This document shows, piece by piece, positions 1 through 11,789 of a stretch of DNA of 64,000 nucleotides. The position numbers and the translations under genes were made by a program. Position 1 is the first letter of the stretch; the number at the start of each line of letters is the position of its first letter. This stretch comes from Motacilla alba alba (taxonomy: Eukaryota; Chordata; Aves; Passeriformes; Motacillidae). Location: the NCBI RefSeq assembly GCF_015832195.1, contig NC_052026.1, forward strand, positions 9,655,619-9,719,618, read 5' to 3'. The notes below the pieces were generated by a model. The model ran no database searches. It worked only from the letters and a program-made list of their open reading frames with translations, and was not told the DNA's origin.

Positions 1-2060
1 GACACTGTCTAGACAAGCTGACTTCACAAATGTTACTTGACTTCAAATTAATGTCCTTCATTTTAGAGCAAAGCAAGTTTAACCAGGGAGGGGAAACTGC
101 CCCATCTCTACAGTGCAAGAAAGTGTCCCAAGTTCTGTAGTGCCTTGGCCTGGGGGTCTGAAACTTCACAAAGAAATGAATGGTGAAGGCTGAACTTAAG
201 GAAAAGGTGATTTGTGACTGGAATGTGCTCATCTCCTGATCAACCTCCTGCCCTTACCATTATTTTAACTTTTCATCACATCAAACACATAAAAAGTAGC
301 TGAAATGACTTTAAGTGTAACAGACTTATCTTATCTGTGACTTCTAAATGTAGCTAGAATGCAAAAAAAAAAAAAAAAAAAAAAGAAAAAAAAAAGCCTA
401 ACCTTTAAATATTTAAAGTAGCAACAGTGGTAAGATTCTGATGGATATTCTGAGAGCAAGCCAAGAGACTAACTCCAAATAAATTATTCATTGTGAATTA
501 TTCCATTCACTCTCACATTGTTACCTAACTCACAGAGGTATCCTGGCAATTAATAGGTGCAAAGAAATTCAAGAGATGGGTCATATGATTAAAATAATAA
601 ATAATATTGTTTGGTTTGGTTTGTTTTTTTAATGCATATACAAACAAACCATGCAGACAATTTTTCAGAAGTTGACATTCAGGGGAATTTCACACTGGTT
701 TTGAGAAAAGTCAGAGTACATTCATAGACCTTTATCTTCTGGAAAAATAAGCATACTGTGGTGGATTTAAGTGAAAGCAATGTGGCAGGTATACGGATAA
801 CAAGGTTCTCTCAGAGGCTGGCTCTGTCCTAGAGGGCTCTATTACAGAAGAAGTTTGTTATCTTCTCTTTCCTCCTAAATTTTGTGTAATATTAGGGTTA
901 TTTGGTGTCTTTTAGGTAGTTCTCAAGAAGTGTTAGGGAAAAATCTTGAAGAATTTCTGAAAATCTTTGGTAATCAAAGAAGTGGATAATAACTTTTGCA
1001 GAAGCAATTTCAGTTATTTGAGTGTTTTTTCCCTTCTGGGATTAAACTTTTTTCAAAAAATATAACTTTCTTTTTCTATTTTTCAAGGGGATGGATTCTT
1101 TTTTTCCCTAGAAACTAAAGAGTAGCTTTTGCAACTCCATATTTAGTACTAAGAAATAATACCATGTCATCTTTCTTGTGGCTGGAGCTTTGACAAACTG
1201 ACTTCATTGACTTTTTGTATGTACTTACACAATTCAATTCCCAAATATTAAAAAATCAGATAAAGTTACTCAGCACTGGAGCAATCTAGATCCATGGAAA
1301 CACATACAGAAATCAGAAAACGTTGCCATCTCAGATAAAATGTAGTCATTTCAGAAACCAACAAAATCCTAACTCTGTGAATAAAATTCCTTGGTACCTG
1401 AACTAGAGTACACACTACAGAGAAGAAACAGCTCTTAGAAATCCCTGGCAACTGAAGACACACTGTATGGTGGCTGACCCCATGAAACAGCTCCAAAACT
1501 AGTATCTAACTTTTTAAAAACCTAACTAAATTAATGGGTTTAGTATTTTGAGCTACTCAGTGGGATGAATAAACTGCTTTATGTTGCCACAAAGCAGACT
1601 AGAAGCTCTGCATCAGGCCTGACCTTAAAATCACAGAGGTTTTTGAAATGATGATAGTATCCATGCAGAGCTCAAATAAGAAGCCCAAACTCTTCACCAC
1701 ATGTTCTTGTTTTAAGCTGAGTGATACAGTAACAACCAGGAGAAATATATTCTCACTATTCTCCTTTAGAGGACTGTAGAGATCCAAATTCTCTAGAGGT
1801 CAACAGAGGACATAAAGAATGGACAGGCTGTTCTCAACTGTTTGTCACCTTAGCTGGGAGTGTATCCAAACCCTCCTTCCCCTTCACAGAGACTCTGCTT
1901 ACACACTATCTGTTTTCTCAAATATTTTTTTACAAATGACAAGGTTTATACACGATTTTGGGAAAGGCTGGGACATTTTCAAAAGCGTCTTCAGACACTC
2001 CCCTGCTCTGCACATCTATTAACCAGCCTTCTAAAAAACACTTGATACACTTCTGGGTGT
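1..2060. other. AT-rich non-coding stretch
   Basis: No gene is visible. Stops are frequent in all frames and the few frames of 60-76 codons have no recognisable domain. A run of 22 A at 363-384, one G, then 10 A to 395 is the only long homopolymer. A T/G-rich patch (TTGGTTTGGTTTG) lies at about 610-632. I recognise no interspersed repeat. Confidence 0.65.
363..395 (+). repeat. Poly(A) tract
   Basis: Twenty-two A, a single G, then ten A. It could be the tail of an old retroposed insertion, but the sequence just upstream is not recognisable as a retroelement and I see no clear flanking target-site duplication. A simple homopolymer is the safer reading. Confidence 0.9.
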
Positions 2061-2063
2061 GTG

Positions 2064-2563
2064 TTTTATATCTTCATGAGCCTACACTTCACCCTTAGCT
2101 TCCCTTGAAGACAAGTCCAACAGTAAAGAATAAGTAAAAAAAGTTGAGCAAGAAAGGAAGGCAGGCAGTTCCCAAGCTGCCAGCCCCAGCACAGGGGCTT
2201 GGCTGAAGCAGAGGGAGCACACAGCACGCTGCTGCTTGTCAGCCTGCTGCTGCTGCAGCTTTGTCTGGTGTCATTGGGTTGCTGTCCAGCTACAAAAAAA
2301 TGCTGCCTAAAGAAGAGCATATTGCCAATGCTGGCTGCCAACCTTAGAGCTAGTGATAATCCAAACAGCACAAAGTGCCCATTATCAGTTCCTTCTCTGA
2401 ACAGCCCATTAAAAACAGCTGTGCAGATAAAAGAACTGGAGAACTTTGTAGCAGAAATTAAGCAGAGAGAGAATGTGGTGGTTGGAGCCAACCACAGCCA
2501 TTTAATTTCTGTGAAAGAAGAGGGGAAAAAAAAAAGGAAAAAGAAAAAAGGATAAGACTCCAA
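2064..2563. other. Overlapping antisense open frames, probably not a gene
   Basis: The plus strand is open for 118 codons (2199-2555) and the minus strand for 165 codons (2563-2066) over the same DNA. Both begin at TTG, not ATG. The plus frame has a Leu-rich hydrophobic start, made largely by CTG repeats near 2229-2260, and ends in a Lys-rich stretch made by an A-rich tract (2525-2551). The minus frame reads that same tract as poly-Phe. The composition explains both frames. I recognise no family and treat them as chance frames, though a pseudogene or an exon with spliced start is not excluded. Confidence 0.5.
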
Positions 2564-4800
2564 GTTATGAATGGGAAAGGAAACTTGTATGCCTGCCTAA
2601 AGTACTGAAAATCATTGTGGAAGAGGATTTCTGAAGACAGGAGGTCTTCATTAAGATTTAGGGGCTAATCCTAGAGAGTCTCCTTGCTCTGAACTGGCAA
2701 CACAGATACCAACACCTGAATGACAGCAGACAAATGCAGACACTACCACCTTCCCACACACACATTCCCACAGAGGCACCCATGCACAGGATCAGGATTC
2801 CCCAGAGGAAAAGTCTCTGCTCTGCTGCAGCAGAGTCACTGGGGAACAAACTAAAATCCTTCCTGCATTAGCAAAATTATTCACAGAAAGTTACATAAAA
2901 CTTTGGGCTCTCTGTTTATCAGGCTATGCCTCCAAAGCAACGAGGAAATATTGGCAACTACGTGCTTGGAGCCCCTGGATCATTTTGTGTCTCAGCCCAG
3001 CCATAAACAGACGCAGTTTGCTCTGCGCGAGCCTCAGCTCTGCAGACAATAGAGCTCCCCCTCCTCCGCTCCTGAAAGTGCATTCAAATCATTTCAAAAT
3101 AATTTATGAGCATTGCTCTGCTAGAGCATGTCCTCTAGCACAGCCTGTTGGAGACACACAGAGGAATTGCAGTCTCTTACCCAGATCTTCACTTCACCTG
3201 GGAGCTTTTTCCCCTGGACACTGGAAAGGCAAAGGGCAGCTGCCCTTGGGGACTAAGCTCCTCAAACATATACAGTATGGCAGGGAGGAGGGGCTGCTGC
3301 TGGAGAAAACTTATTTTGAAGATAAACTGATGGCATAAAGAGTCTTTGAACTCATTTTAAGGACAATGGTAATTTTGGATTCTTAAAGTGCTTGTCTTTG
3401 GTACAACTAATAGCAGGAAATAAATATTTTGTGGTATTATTTCTTCTATGTGTGCACATTTAATTTTTGAGTCTTTTTTTCCCCTGAAGTATAGGCAACC
3501 CTTTAAAAATTAAAAAGATCTTTTTTGTCTTATCAATGAAATTGTAAAAACTTTCTTTCTGACAGTTCTGACTATCCCCATTTCAACTGTGGCTGGATTT
3601 GCTCGCAATTTCTTAGGGGTGTACAACCAATCTCTCTTAATTCATAATGCAATATGCAATTATATGAAGAGAAGGTCTATGTAAAGACTGCTGAATCTTG
3701 AAAATATTGTTGCAGTATCACTTACTATTAGTGGCTTAAATCTGGTCAGAAATAATTTCACAAGCTACTTTAGACATCTGCAGAGATTTCTCATGCTAAT
3801 ATTGTATTGGAATTTCCCCAAATTCTTTGAAAGCCTGTCCAATTTTTCCTGATGTGGCTGAACTAAAGGAGAGCTGACATAAGGCTCACACAAGAACTTA
3901 CCCTTATTTTTTGCAGAAGCGCAAGTCACTGCATCCCTCCCTGTGTTTAGAACAGAATGTAAAGCTCCTTTTTGATTTAGCTTTCCAACAAAAACAAAAA
4001 GAAAAGAAGAGAATTTAAAAGAAAAAGAAGGAAGATGTGAATAATAATAAATAATCAAATCCATCTGTTTCAGAGGGGAGCCAGGAGAAGGAACCTAGAC
4101 CACAGTGGTTCCTACTAACAAAACCTGTGTCTACGTACTGGAGTGTTAACGTGCCCCGGTGATGTGTGGTAATTGTATACATAGACACTAAAGCATTTTT
4201 TTCTTCTCACATCAGGCTTCTCCATTTTAACCAGATCTAAAACATGCACCATCAGGAACTATTGCTTTCTCCATTTTTCAAAGAGCTAATAGATACTAAT
4301 CATTGACCTCAGACTTGTCATACATCACTAGAAGGATGTTCTCCATAAACAACATGCTGGAGGTCATGTCAATGTCCACTTCCACCTCCTTTGATTTCTG
4401 CCCATCTGCAGCTTGCAGGCCAAATAAATCTCGTTAAACAGCATGTGCACAACTCTCTTAAACATTCCAGAGAACAAAGACAAAAGAAACAGTAATGGCC
4501 ACAGTTATATAAAGCTGCAGCAGTAGCAAAAAAAGTCTACGGGTAGCTTGAGTTTCATAAGCACTGAAAACATAATCTATCATCAGGCAGTGTGCACACT
4601 GCATGTGACTGCAGCTGGGGCACAGGCAGGCAATTTCTGATTTGATTTGTGGCTCAGTGCTGCAGGATGGTCTCTGCCATTCACCTCTCCCTTTGTGTGT
4701 CCCCTTTCCCACCCTGTGCTGCCCACTCCTGCCTCTTGTGCTGCTCTCAGTGCCCTTATGAGCAGATTCTACTACTAAAGCAGATAAACTTTCTGAACTA
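2564..4800. other. Unique non-coding stretch
   Basis: No gene or known repeat is recognised. A slightly GC-richer patch at about 2950-3330 includes an AT-rich core with homeodomain-like words (AATAATTTATGAGC, near 3100). It could be a conserved non-coding element, but that needs alignment to other birds. The remainder is AT-rich with stops in all frames. Confidence 0.55.
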
Positions 4801-4926
4801 AGCCTTCTGGAAACCAAAAAAACCAAACAACTTCTGGAAACCAAAAAAAAAAAAAACCAAACAACCAAACAACCCCAAAACCAAAAAAGCAACCAAAAAA
4901 CCCTAAAAATAAACAAACAAAAAAAC
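4801..4926 (+). repeat. A/C-rich low-complexity tract with internal duplication
   Basis: This is a strand-asymmetric run of A, CAAA and CCAAA words. A 27-base segment starting CTTCTGGAAACC at 4804 is repeated directly at 4831 with a longer A run inside, so the tract grew by duplication. On the minus strand it translates to Phe/Trp/Leu-rich peptide, which explains the 194-codon minus-strand frame over this area. It is not a gene. Confidence 0.85.
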
Positions 4927-4929
4927 AAT

Positions 4930-5575
4930 GCCAAAGACCAAAATTTTATGCCCAGGCAAACAAGCATAAGCAAACCAGGGAACTGCAACACCAGGAACAG
5001 GGAGTCACTCTCTTCAACAGCAATCACCTGTACTCTCTGCATGGGTCACAATCATTCTATTGCCGGATGTAGTTAATTTTTATGCCTGGAACAGGTAGAG
5101 CAGGAACAGATACATACTTCTTAAAAAACTGGGACCTTCACCAAATCCCTGAGGATCCACCAAAATCCACAGCAGTCTCCAAATCTCCTTTTTTAATAAG
5201 TTTAGGATTCAAATGAATAAAGGAAAGAAGCAGTATACATATATAAGATGTCAGAGAATATGCATTGACTCACTGCTGAGGTGCTTGAACTAAATGGAGG
5301 TGAAAAAATAGAGTCCCAGTAGGTCTGGGTTTAAATTTTAAAATTGTAAACCTGATTGATTTTAAAATTGTAAAGCTATTTTGATTAGTTACTTCAATTC
5401 CCAGTATTTTGCGTTATCCTACTACCAAAATTTGCATCCCTCTAAAACCGTTCTGCTTTTTTTTTAAATTTTGATTTAATGGCAATGGAAAATTGCCACA
5501 TACAAGGGCATTCTAATGATTAATTAACATTCCTACTGAAAACCGGCATCCAATTTTTCCTAGCTTTAACTTCTA
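4930..5575. other. Non-coding, nothing recognised
   Basis: AT-rich sequence with short A and T runs. No open frame with coding character, no recognised repeat and no notable motif. Confidence 0.6.
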
Positions 5576-5584
5576 GCTGTTTTC

Positions 5585-5830
5585 CCTTGTTACTTTATTT
5601 TTTTTTTTATTAAGGAAGACCTTCTTAATGTGAAGTCTTCTCTCCAGAAAATAATTATACACTTTGATCAAATCACTACTTAACCTTTTCTCCAATAAGC
5701 AGAATGGATTTAGTTTCTCAGGTACCACTGCTCTCCCAGAAGTTGAATAATTTTTTTGGTTCTGCTCTTAAGTTTCTCCAATTTTACTATATTTTCCTCA
5801 GAAATTTTTGAAGTCTATTCTTGTCAGCTG
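5585..5830 (-). mobile_element. Probable ancient CR1/L3-like LINE fragment
   Basis: The plus strand reads like the reverse complement of the conserved 3' part of old CR1/L3-type LINEs. The order of words runs through 'atcaaatcact..ttaaccttttctcc', 'aataagc', 'tttagtttctcaggta' and 'gttctgctcttaag', ending near 'ctccaattttact'. It is highly diverged, has no tail and no intact frame. The identification is by eye from remembered consensus character. A RepeatMasker hit to CR1-L3 type elements would confirm it. Confidence 0.45.
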
Positions 5831-5834
5831 TGAA

Positions 5835-8800
5835 GCAGTGAAGTCCACCCCATTTTCAGCTGCTGCAGTCATTCCTTTCTTGCCTTCAGCTTGGATAAAA
5901 TTACAGCTACTCTATCCTTAGATAGTGTTTTAAAAATCCTCATTTACATGAGTTCCAATAGCTCTTCATTTGCATTAGTTTTTAAAAATCTTGGAGTTCA
6001 GCCACTGCATCACAACATTTAGGAGATTTAAACTGAAAGCTGTCAGTCTGCTGTAGTGCACTTTGATGACTTTCCAGAAGCAGGAGGCTGTTCCAAAATT
6101 AAACTGCCCAGTGCAAGTGGCAGGAGTGCCTGCTCCCACACTGCTGCCTTACAAAGCATTTCTCCTCTGGAATTGCAGCGGGACAGACTTTCCTCACAAG
6201 TTTTAATTCTGTCAATGCTACAAATTACTAAGATTGTTTATTTCCAGATGTAAAATTGATTTAAAACATTTTTTAAAAATTTATTTTGCCTCACTTTTGA
6301 TGACTTATGGAAATACCAGCTTATAAAGTAGAATGTAATTAGTGGATAACAGCTCTCTAAACTACACTTCATTCATGTGAGATGTTGTAGGGAATCTGGA
6401 ATGAATGCAAGACTTAGAAAAGATTCCACCTGGCAACACTGCATCTGTCCCTGTTCATTGTAAAGGACTGGGAATAGTCACCCTTTTATACAAAATTATT
6501 TCATATCCAGTGCTATGTTAATTTCCAAGCAAAAAAAAAAAAATGGATGAAGAACGCTATGAAGCAGAAAGAAAGCAGAAAGATACTTGTGGATTAAAAA
6601 AAAAACAAACATGAACAACAAAACACAACCAAACATACAACAACAAAAAAACTTGCTTCTTTTCTATGGAAGAATAAAAATTATTTTCTTGCAAAGCTAT
6701 GACCATTTGCCAAGCCTTTAGGGCACAGTGTGAGTAAAGGCAAACATCTTCTGGTTTTGCTCTACTCCAACTTTATTCTGAAATATGCAGTCAAGACCTC
6801 CCTCCCATTGTTCTCCTTCTGTTGTATATAACTTGCTCTTCTCAGTTTTACATGAGCAAAAGAATTATTTAAATATATACACCCCCAGCTCTGGACAGTC
6901 CTTTCAAACAGGACTCTGATCTTCTGCCTGAGAGAGGAGCTCTCTATGAACCATAGGATCCATTTATTTAATTGATTTATTCCTGTCCTTGTGAAGAGCC
7001 ATTTTGATGGGATATGTTCACGTGGTTTTTGCTACTCAGATTTAAACAAACCAAGCCACTGCTATGGCACCCTACAGAGTCCCTGGAAGAGACAAAAACT
7101 GAGAGCCTGATGCTCGAGGCTCAGCCCCCAGGCAGCCATTCCTGCTCAGATCAGCAGCAAAAGATGTCTGGTCAAAACTTCAACTTGCAACCAGCCAGGT
7201 ACACTGAACTTTGATAAAAGCATGATGAAAACTTGGAAGAAGTGTGACAAAAGCCATTCTTTACATTTTTTCCTAATAACTTGCAAGCAGAGGCAGCTGT
7301 CACTGAGAGACCAAGGCAGATCTGTCAGATCCCCCAGGGCTGCCCTAGGTGAGGTGGGCACCTGCACCCTGCCAGGGGCACAGCTCTGCACCCACATGGG
7401 CATTCCTAAATATGGAGTCCCTAAATTAATGGAATTCCTAAATATGTTCTTCAAAGCTAACTTTGGGAAAACTTGAGCTGACATGCTCTTATTGCACTGG
7501 TATTAGTGAGGACAGAGAACGGCACCAAATAAACACTCAGGGGAGATTTTGTCACATTGTTAATGCTCAGCCATTAATCCTGATGTTTGGTTCCACAACC
7601 AACCTTCTGTTTGGTGACGGTTGTCTTTGAAGGCTGCTCTCAGTCTTTGAAAATGCTAATTGTCAAGCCAACATTTACAGAGGAAGTAGTAAAATGAGAG
7701 GTTATTATCTACTGCCCTTGCTCTGATGATAGAAAGAGGCCTCACAGAATAGTTTTCTATTAAAAGCTTCATGCATCTTTGTGGATGGTGGCAAGTACAA
7801 ACAGATTAAAGAGCCAGTCTGAAAAAGAGCATGAGATGGACAAGCAAAGGCTCTGCAGCCTTCACTCTTCTAGCTGGGAAGATATCCACCCTTGATTTCA
7901 AATGATGAAGAATCAGCATTTGAAAACACCTCTTTAAACTGCCTAGTGGTTAATTGATCTTAATGTTAAGTTTGCATATAATTTTTGATTCAAGTTTCTT
8001 TAACACACAAACTTTTTCAGGCACTGTCACTTGGCTAAAGGATGTTTTTTATCATTTGTTTCCTTTTCCCTCTCCTGATTAAATTGTCCATTTTTAACAC
8101 TCTTGTAGGGGATTTAAATACACTGAATTCCTTAAATCTCACTATGGACTTGCTGTCAAGATACCAAAGTACTTTTTTATGGCTTTTTCCAAGTTTTTCC
8201 TCTTTTTTTTTAATAGAAAAACTAAAAGTAAAATTTTTAAAAAATGAATACTTCAAATATATGTAATAGCATTTCTTTTTTGTATCCTAAGAGCTGGTTT
8301 TGTTCTCATGCTCTTCTGGATGTTTATGTCAAATCTTTTCCAAGACCCTTTAAATAACCCAGCAAGTGCCTATTTTTGTAGTGTGATTTCCTCAGTTAGG
8401 AAGGTGTAATTGTGACACTGAATCTTGCAGAGCTGCTGTGCACAGAGAACAAGCAGCAGTTGTCACAGCAGCTAAAGGCAGGCAGCTCTGAGTCTCCTGT
8501 ACAGCTCAGCTTGCACAAAGTTCTAATTTGTGGTTACTGCAAATAATTTCCTTATTGTTTGTTGTCATTAAGACACACAGTGAGTTGATGCATAACCTGG
8601 CCTAGCTGTGATAACTGCAGCAATGCACAAACTCCAAACTGAGCACACGAAGGGGAACAAACCCCTGCCACAGCTGAATTCAGGTGAGCAGACCCAAGGT
8701 TTGGGGGGAAAAAGCCAATCCTGACTTCAGCAAGGAGAAACGCAGCGCTAACAGAGTCTGCAAGTGGATGGTTAAAAGGTTCAGTTTTATCTACAGATCT

Positions 8801-10800
8801 CAGTACACAGCACTGCAGTTGTAGATGTGGTTATAGCAACTCTCCATGACAAGGCACAGCAGCGTAAGTGAGCACAGGCCAGAGAAAGAACATGTCCCCG
8901 TTTTGCAGGGTAGAACGCAAAGTAAAAAGCTCAAAGTGTTGAGGACAGAGATATAATGGCAGAAGAAAAGCAAGGAAGATTACAGTGGGAATTCAGCAGA
9001 GAAGTTAGTCAACTTTCTCTAAACTTGCACTCCAGTTTGGACAACTGTTACTAAAGTGGGCAGCGAGTTCACTCCTGCAAAGCAGCCACTCTGTGAGAAA
9101 TTGGAGCTTCAAGACTGACAGCATGAATTCTTACTTTATGTTTTCATATCAAAGCTGGAACTTAAATCCCAGTCATATTGATTTATCAGGTGTGCAGAAG
9201 AGAGAGTTAGGTCTAGGGTCTAGTGTCACTCACTAACTTTCATTTCCACAAGGTGCTAATTCAAAAAAGTCACAGGTTTTCAGCACATTTTCTCCATACC
9301 ACAGCTTTCCCCTCTCTGGAATGTTTTTAGTGCTTCAGTCCAGCTGTAACTGAGGGAGGTGAGGTGTGCTATGTCCATTCCTGGTTTTCCATCATCCCCT
9401 ACAGCACGGGTCCCATTTGTTTAGCTGTGTTTTGATCTCCTAATTCACACCCCAGTGTGCAATGTCCCCGCCACTGAAAAATTCCTACCCTCTTCTCTCT
9501 GGCTCCTAAGAGGTGCCAAAGCAAACAGTTCAGGATCACACCACAAACTTCTGTTAATGTTCCAGGAAAAGAGATCCAGCAGTTCCTGCAGGCTGTTAGG
9601 AAGGTGATGGTGCAAACATGAGGATGCTAAAAGGATTAGCAGAGTGTGTTTGTACCACCTTTCTGAAGACAAGGGACTAAGAGAAGTTACAAAAAGGACT
9701 ACAGAGTGAGAACCAGTGAACTTGCTTATTAAAATGGAATTTTACGTCAATACCAAACACATATGGGAAGTGTTATTATAAATATATGCATTTAATTCTT
9801 AACAGTAGCTTTAATTTACATTAAGGATATGTATGAAGGATTAAGGAACTATCCACAAAGAGAAAACGCAGCAAAGCCCCTGTTATTGAGTTCAGTGGTC
9901 TGAGACTGAACCCCATAATAAGATTTTTAGACAACATTGATGAAACTGCATGAAAACTCCTGAATGCCTGTGTTATACGTGCTGTGCTCTCTTTGCATTG
10001 CAGGTCCTAATTAGGGGTGCATATTTATATACATATATTCAGAAATCACATTCTCAAAGTGAAGAAGTGCTTAATCATTTCAATGCAGGATTTCTTAACA
10101 TTCCTTAATTTCACCTCTTGAAATTTTACACTGAATTTTGTCAGTTTATAAATTTACACTAGAGCATGCCAAATGAAGGGAAAGAAAGAAAACAAAAAAA
10201 ATCCCAGACCTTAAAGGCATTTTACCACAGAGACACTGAAAAATAAAGACCATTAGCAAAAAAGTATAATTAAATTAAAATGCCAGCTTCCCAAAGAAGC
10301 TCAGTAAATGGGAAATATATCAAACTGTGATAATACAAATGGGCTATTTCTCAAGGTGTGAGAAAGTCAATGGAATAAACTCTGATAATTTGCTGACTTT
10401 TTATGTACCAGGTAGAGTAATGACTTTAAAGTAAATTGCACAATGACAAATAAAGCAATATATTATGAACCACAGCTACTCTTCCTATTAACATCGCTAT
10501 TTTAGGTATTATGGTGTAAAAAATATTAAGTATAAATAAAAGAGAGGGTTGTAACTGAGGTAGCGTGGCCTGCTGCTGGCAAAAAGAGCTGGACTTTCAC
10601 ATAATCACATCATTTTAAATTCTGTTGTCTGCACTTTCCCAGGAGTCACTTTGGCCCAGTTATTCTGAACACGTTCTAATTTCCATTCCCACCCTGACGA
10701 CAGCAGAGGCTTTTTTTCTAAAATCAATCTTTCCACAGCACTATAGACTTTTCAGAATATTCAAAATTACTTTTGGCATGTAAGTTCATTTTGCTAATTC
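5835..10800. other. Long unique non-coding stretch
   Basis: No gene is recognised. It contains an A/C-rich patch at 6598-6651 and a 13-base direct repeat (ATTCCTAAATATG) at 7402 and 7434 with a related CCTAAAT between them at 7420. Short frames here (for example 7222-7476 and 8042-8266) have no recognisable domain. Confidence 0.6.
6598..6651 (+). repeat. A/C-rich low-complexity patch
   Basis: Poly(A) followed by ACAA/CAAAC words with almost no T or G. It is similar in character to the tracts at 4801 and 45721. No flanking duplication is evident. Confidence 0.8.
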
Positions 10801-10879
10801 CTCTTTTAGTGAGCAAATAACCTTTGAAAACCTGGCTCCAGGTGTTTATGTGTCAGCACAATATCAGCGGTGCCCCAGT

Positions 10880-10985
10880 TGCCCAGTGCCATGTCAACAG
10901 CGGGGCGGCGCGGCGATGCTGCGGCTCTGCTGCCCTCTGCTGCAGCACAGCCCGGGACACGCCTGTGGCCAGGCAGCTCTGATGG
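10880..10985. other. Small GC-rich, CpG-bearing patch
   Basis: In a CpG-poor background this hundred-base patch has several CpGs, including a GGGGCGGCGCGGCGATGC core at about 10902-10920. It is too short to be a standard CpG island. Frames crossing it on both strands (10850-11056 plus, 10991-10806 minus) follow from GC richness and show no domain. Confidence 0.6.
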
Positions 10986-11059
10986 TCCCAATGAAATTCC
11001 TAACGCATACCCTGGGCCTGAACACCCAAAGGCAGCCTTATAGGCAAGAGCAATAAGGA

Positions 11060-11690
11060 GTCGCTATTCTGTTCGTAGAAAAATGCTCAAAGCCCTCAAG
11101 TTTTGAGCAAATCCTGCCTTCTCTTTTGCTGTGACTGAAACACAACAGCCGAGGTGTCATCCTACACTGTGCGAGCTTGGGAGAACAAATCCGGCAAGGA
11201 GCAGAACGCTTTTTTTAACATGTAAGACTAGAGAATTTTTCCTGAGAAAAGTTGAAACAAGTGTTTTTCTGGCTGCTTTCCCAGTCTCCTGAGGATATAA
11301 ACTGCTCTGCAGGGACCCCTGCACCCGGGCCAGGGTCAGTGGCTCTGTAGCCAGAGGCGTGTTGGGACACCAAAGCTGCTGCACCCCAGGAGCTGCCGTG
11401 CCCTTCAGGGCTGCTGGGTCCCTCTGTTCCCTTTCTGAAATTCACTGGCCAAGGCAGAGAGGATGGCAGGTATTAATCATTGCAAATTACTTTACAAAGG
11501 AAGTATTGAGAGCTTAAAAAGATATTCTTAATTCTTTTTCATAAAGCTGTTGTGTATTTTAATGAATTTCATTTTTGTCACATAGCACAAAATTAAGCAA
11601 GTAGACTTAAATCGTCTCACAAGTAAACTTGCATTCAAAATGTTAAAAGAACCTAATTTGACCTTTAAAGGGCCCGAATTTAAGCAGTCA
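11060..11690. other. Non-coding, nothing recognised
   Basis: A moderately GC-rich stretch around 11280-11450 carries two overlapping minus-strand open frames of about 75 codons without domain content. No repeat family is recognised. Confidence 0.55.
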
Positions 11691-11694
11691 AATG

Positions 11695-11713
11695 CTTGCT
11701 TTCCTCAAGCAAG
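11695..11713. repeat. Short perfect inverted repeat (hairpin)
   Basis: Arms CTTGCTT (11695-11701) and AAGCAAG (11707-11713) are perfect reverse complements around a five-base loop TCCTC. A G-T pair could extend the stem by one. It lies 48 bases before a second hairpin. Confidence 0.75.
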
Positions 11714-11760
11714 TGCACACTTTATATGTATCATCTACCAGATTTTTATCCTGATAGACC

Positions 11761-11785
11761 ATAACAGCTCCTAAAGAGCCGTTAT
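11761..11785. repeat. Near-perfect inverted repeat (hairpin)
   Basis: Arms ATAACAGCTC (11761-11770) and GAGCCGTTAT (11776-11785) pair at nine of ten positions around the loop CTAAA. The mismatch is A/C on the plus strand but becomes a G-U pair in a minus-strand RNA, so the fold would be more stable there. Ten-base arms are too short for a typical pre-miRNA alone. Confidence 0.75.
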
Positions 11786-11789
11786 AGAT

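Noticed and set aside
4458..5042. 194-codon minus-strand frame with hydrophobic Phe/Trp/Leu stretches, resembling a membrane protein
   Set aside because: The hydrophobic part is the reverse reading of the A/C-rich tract at 4801-4926; no domain outside it.
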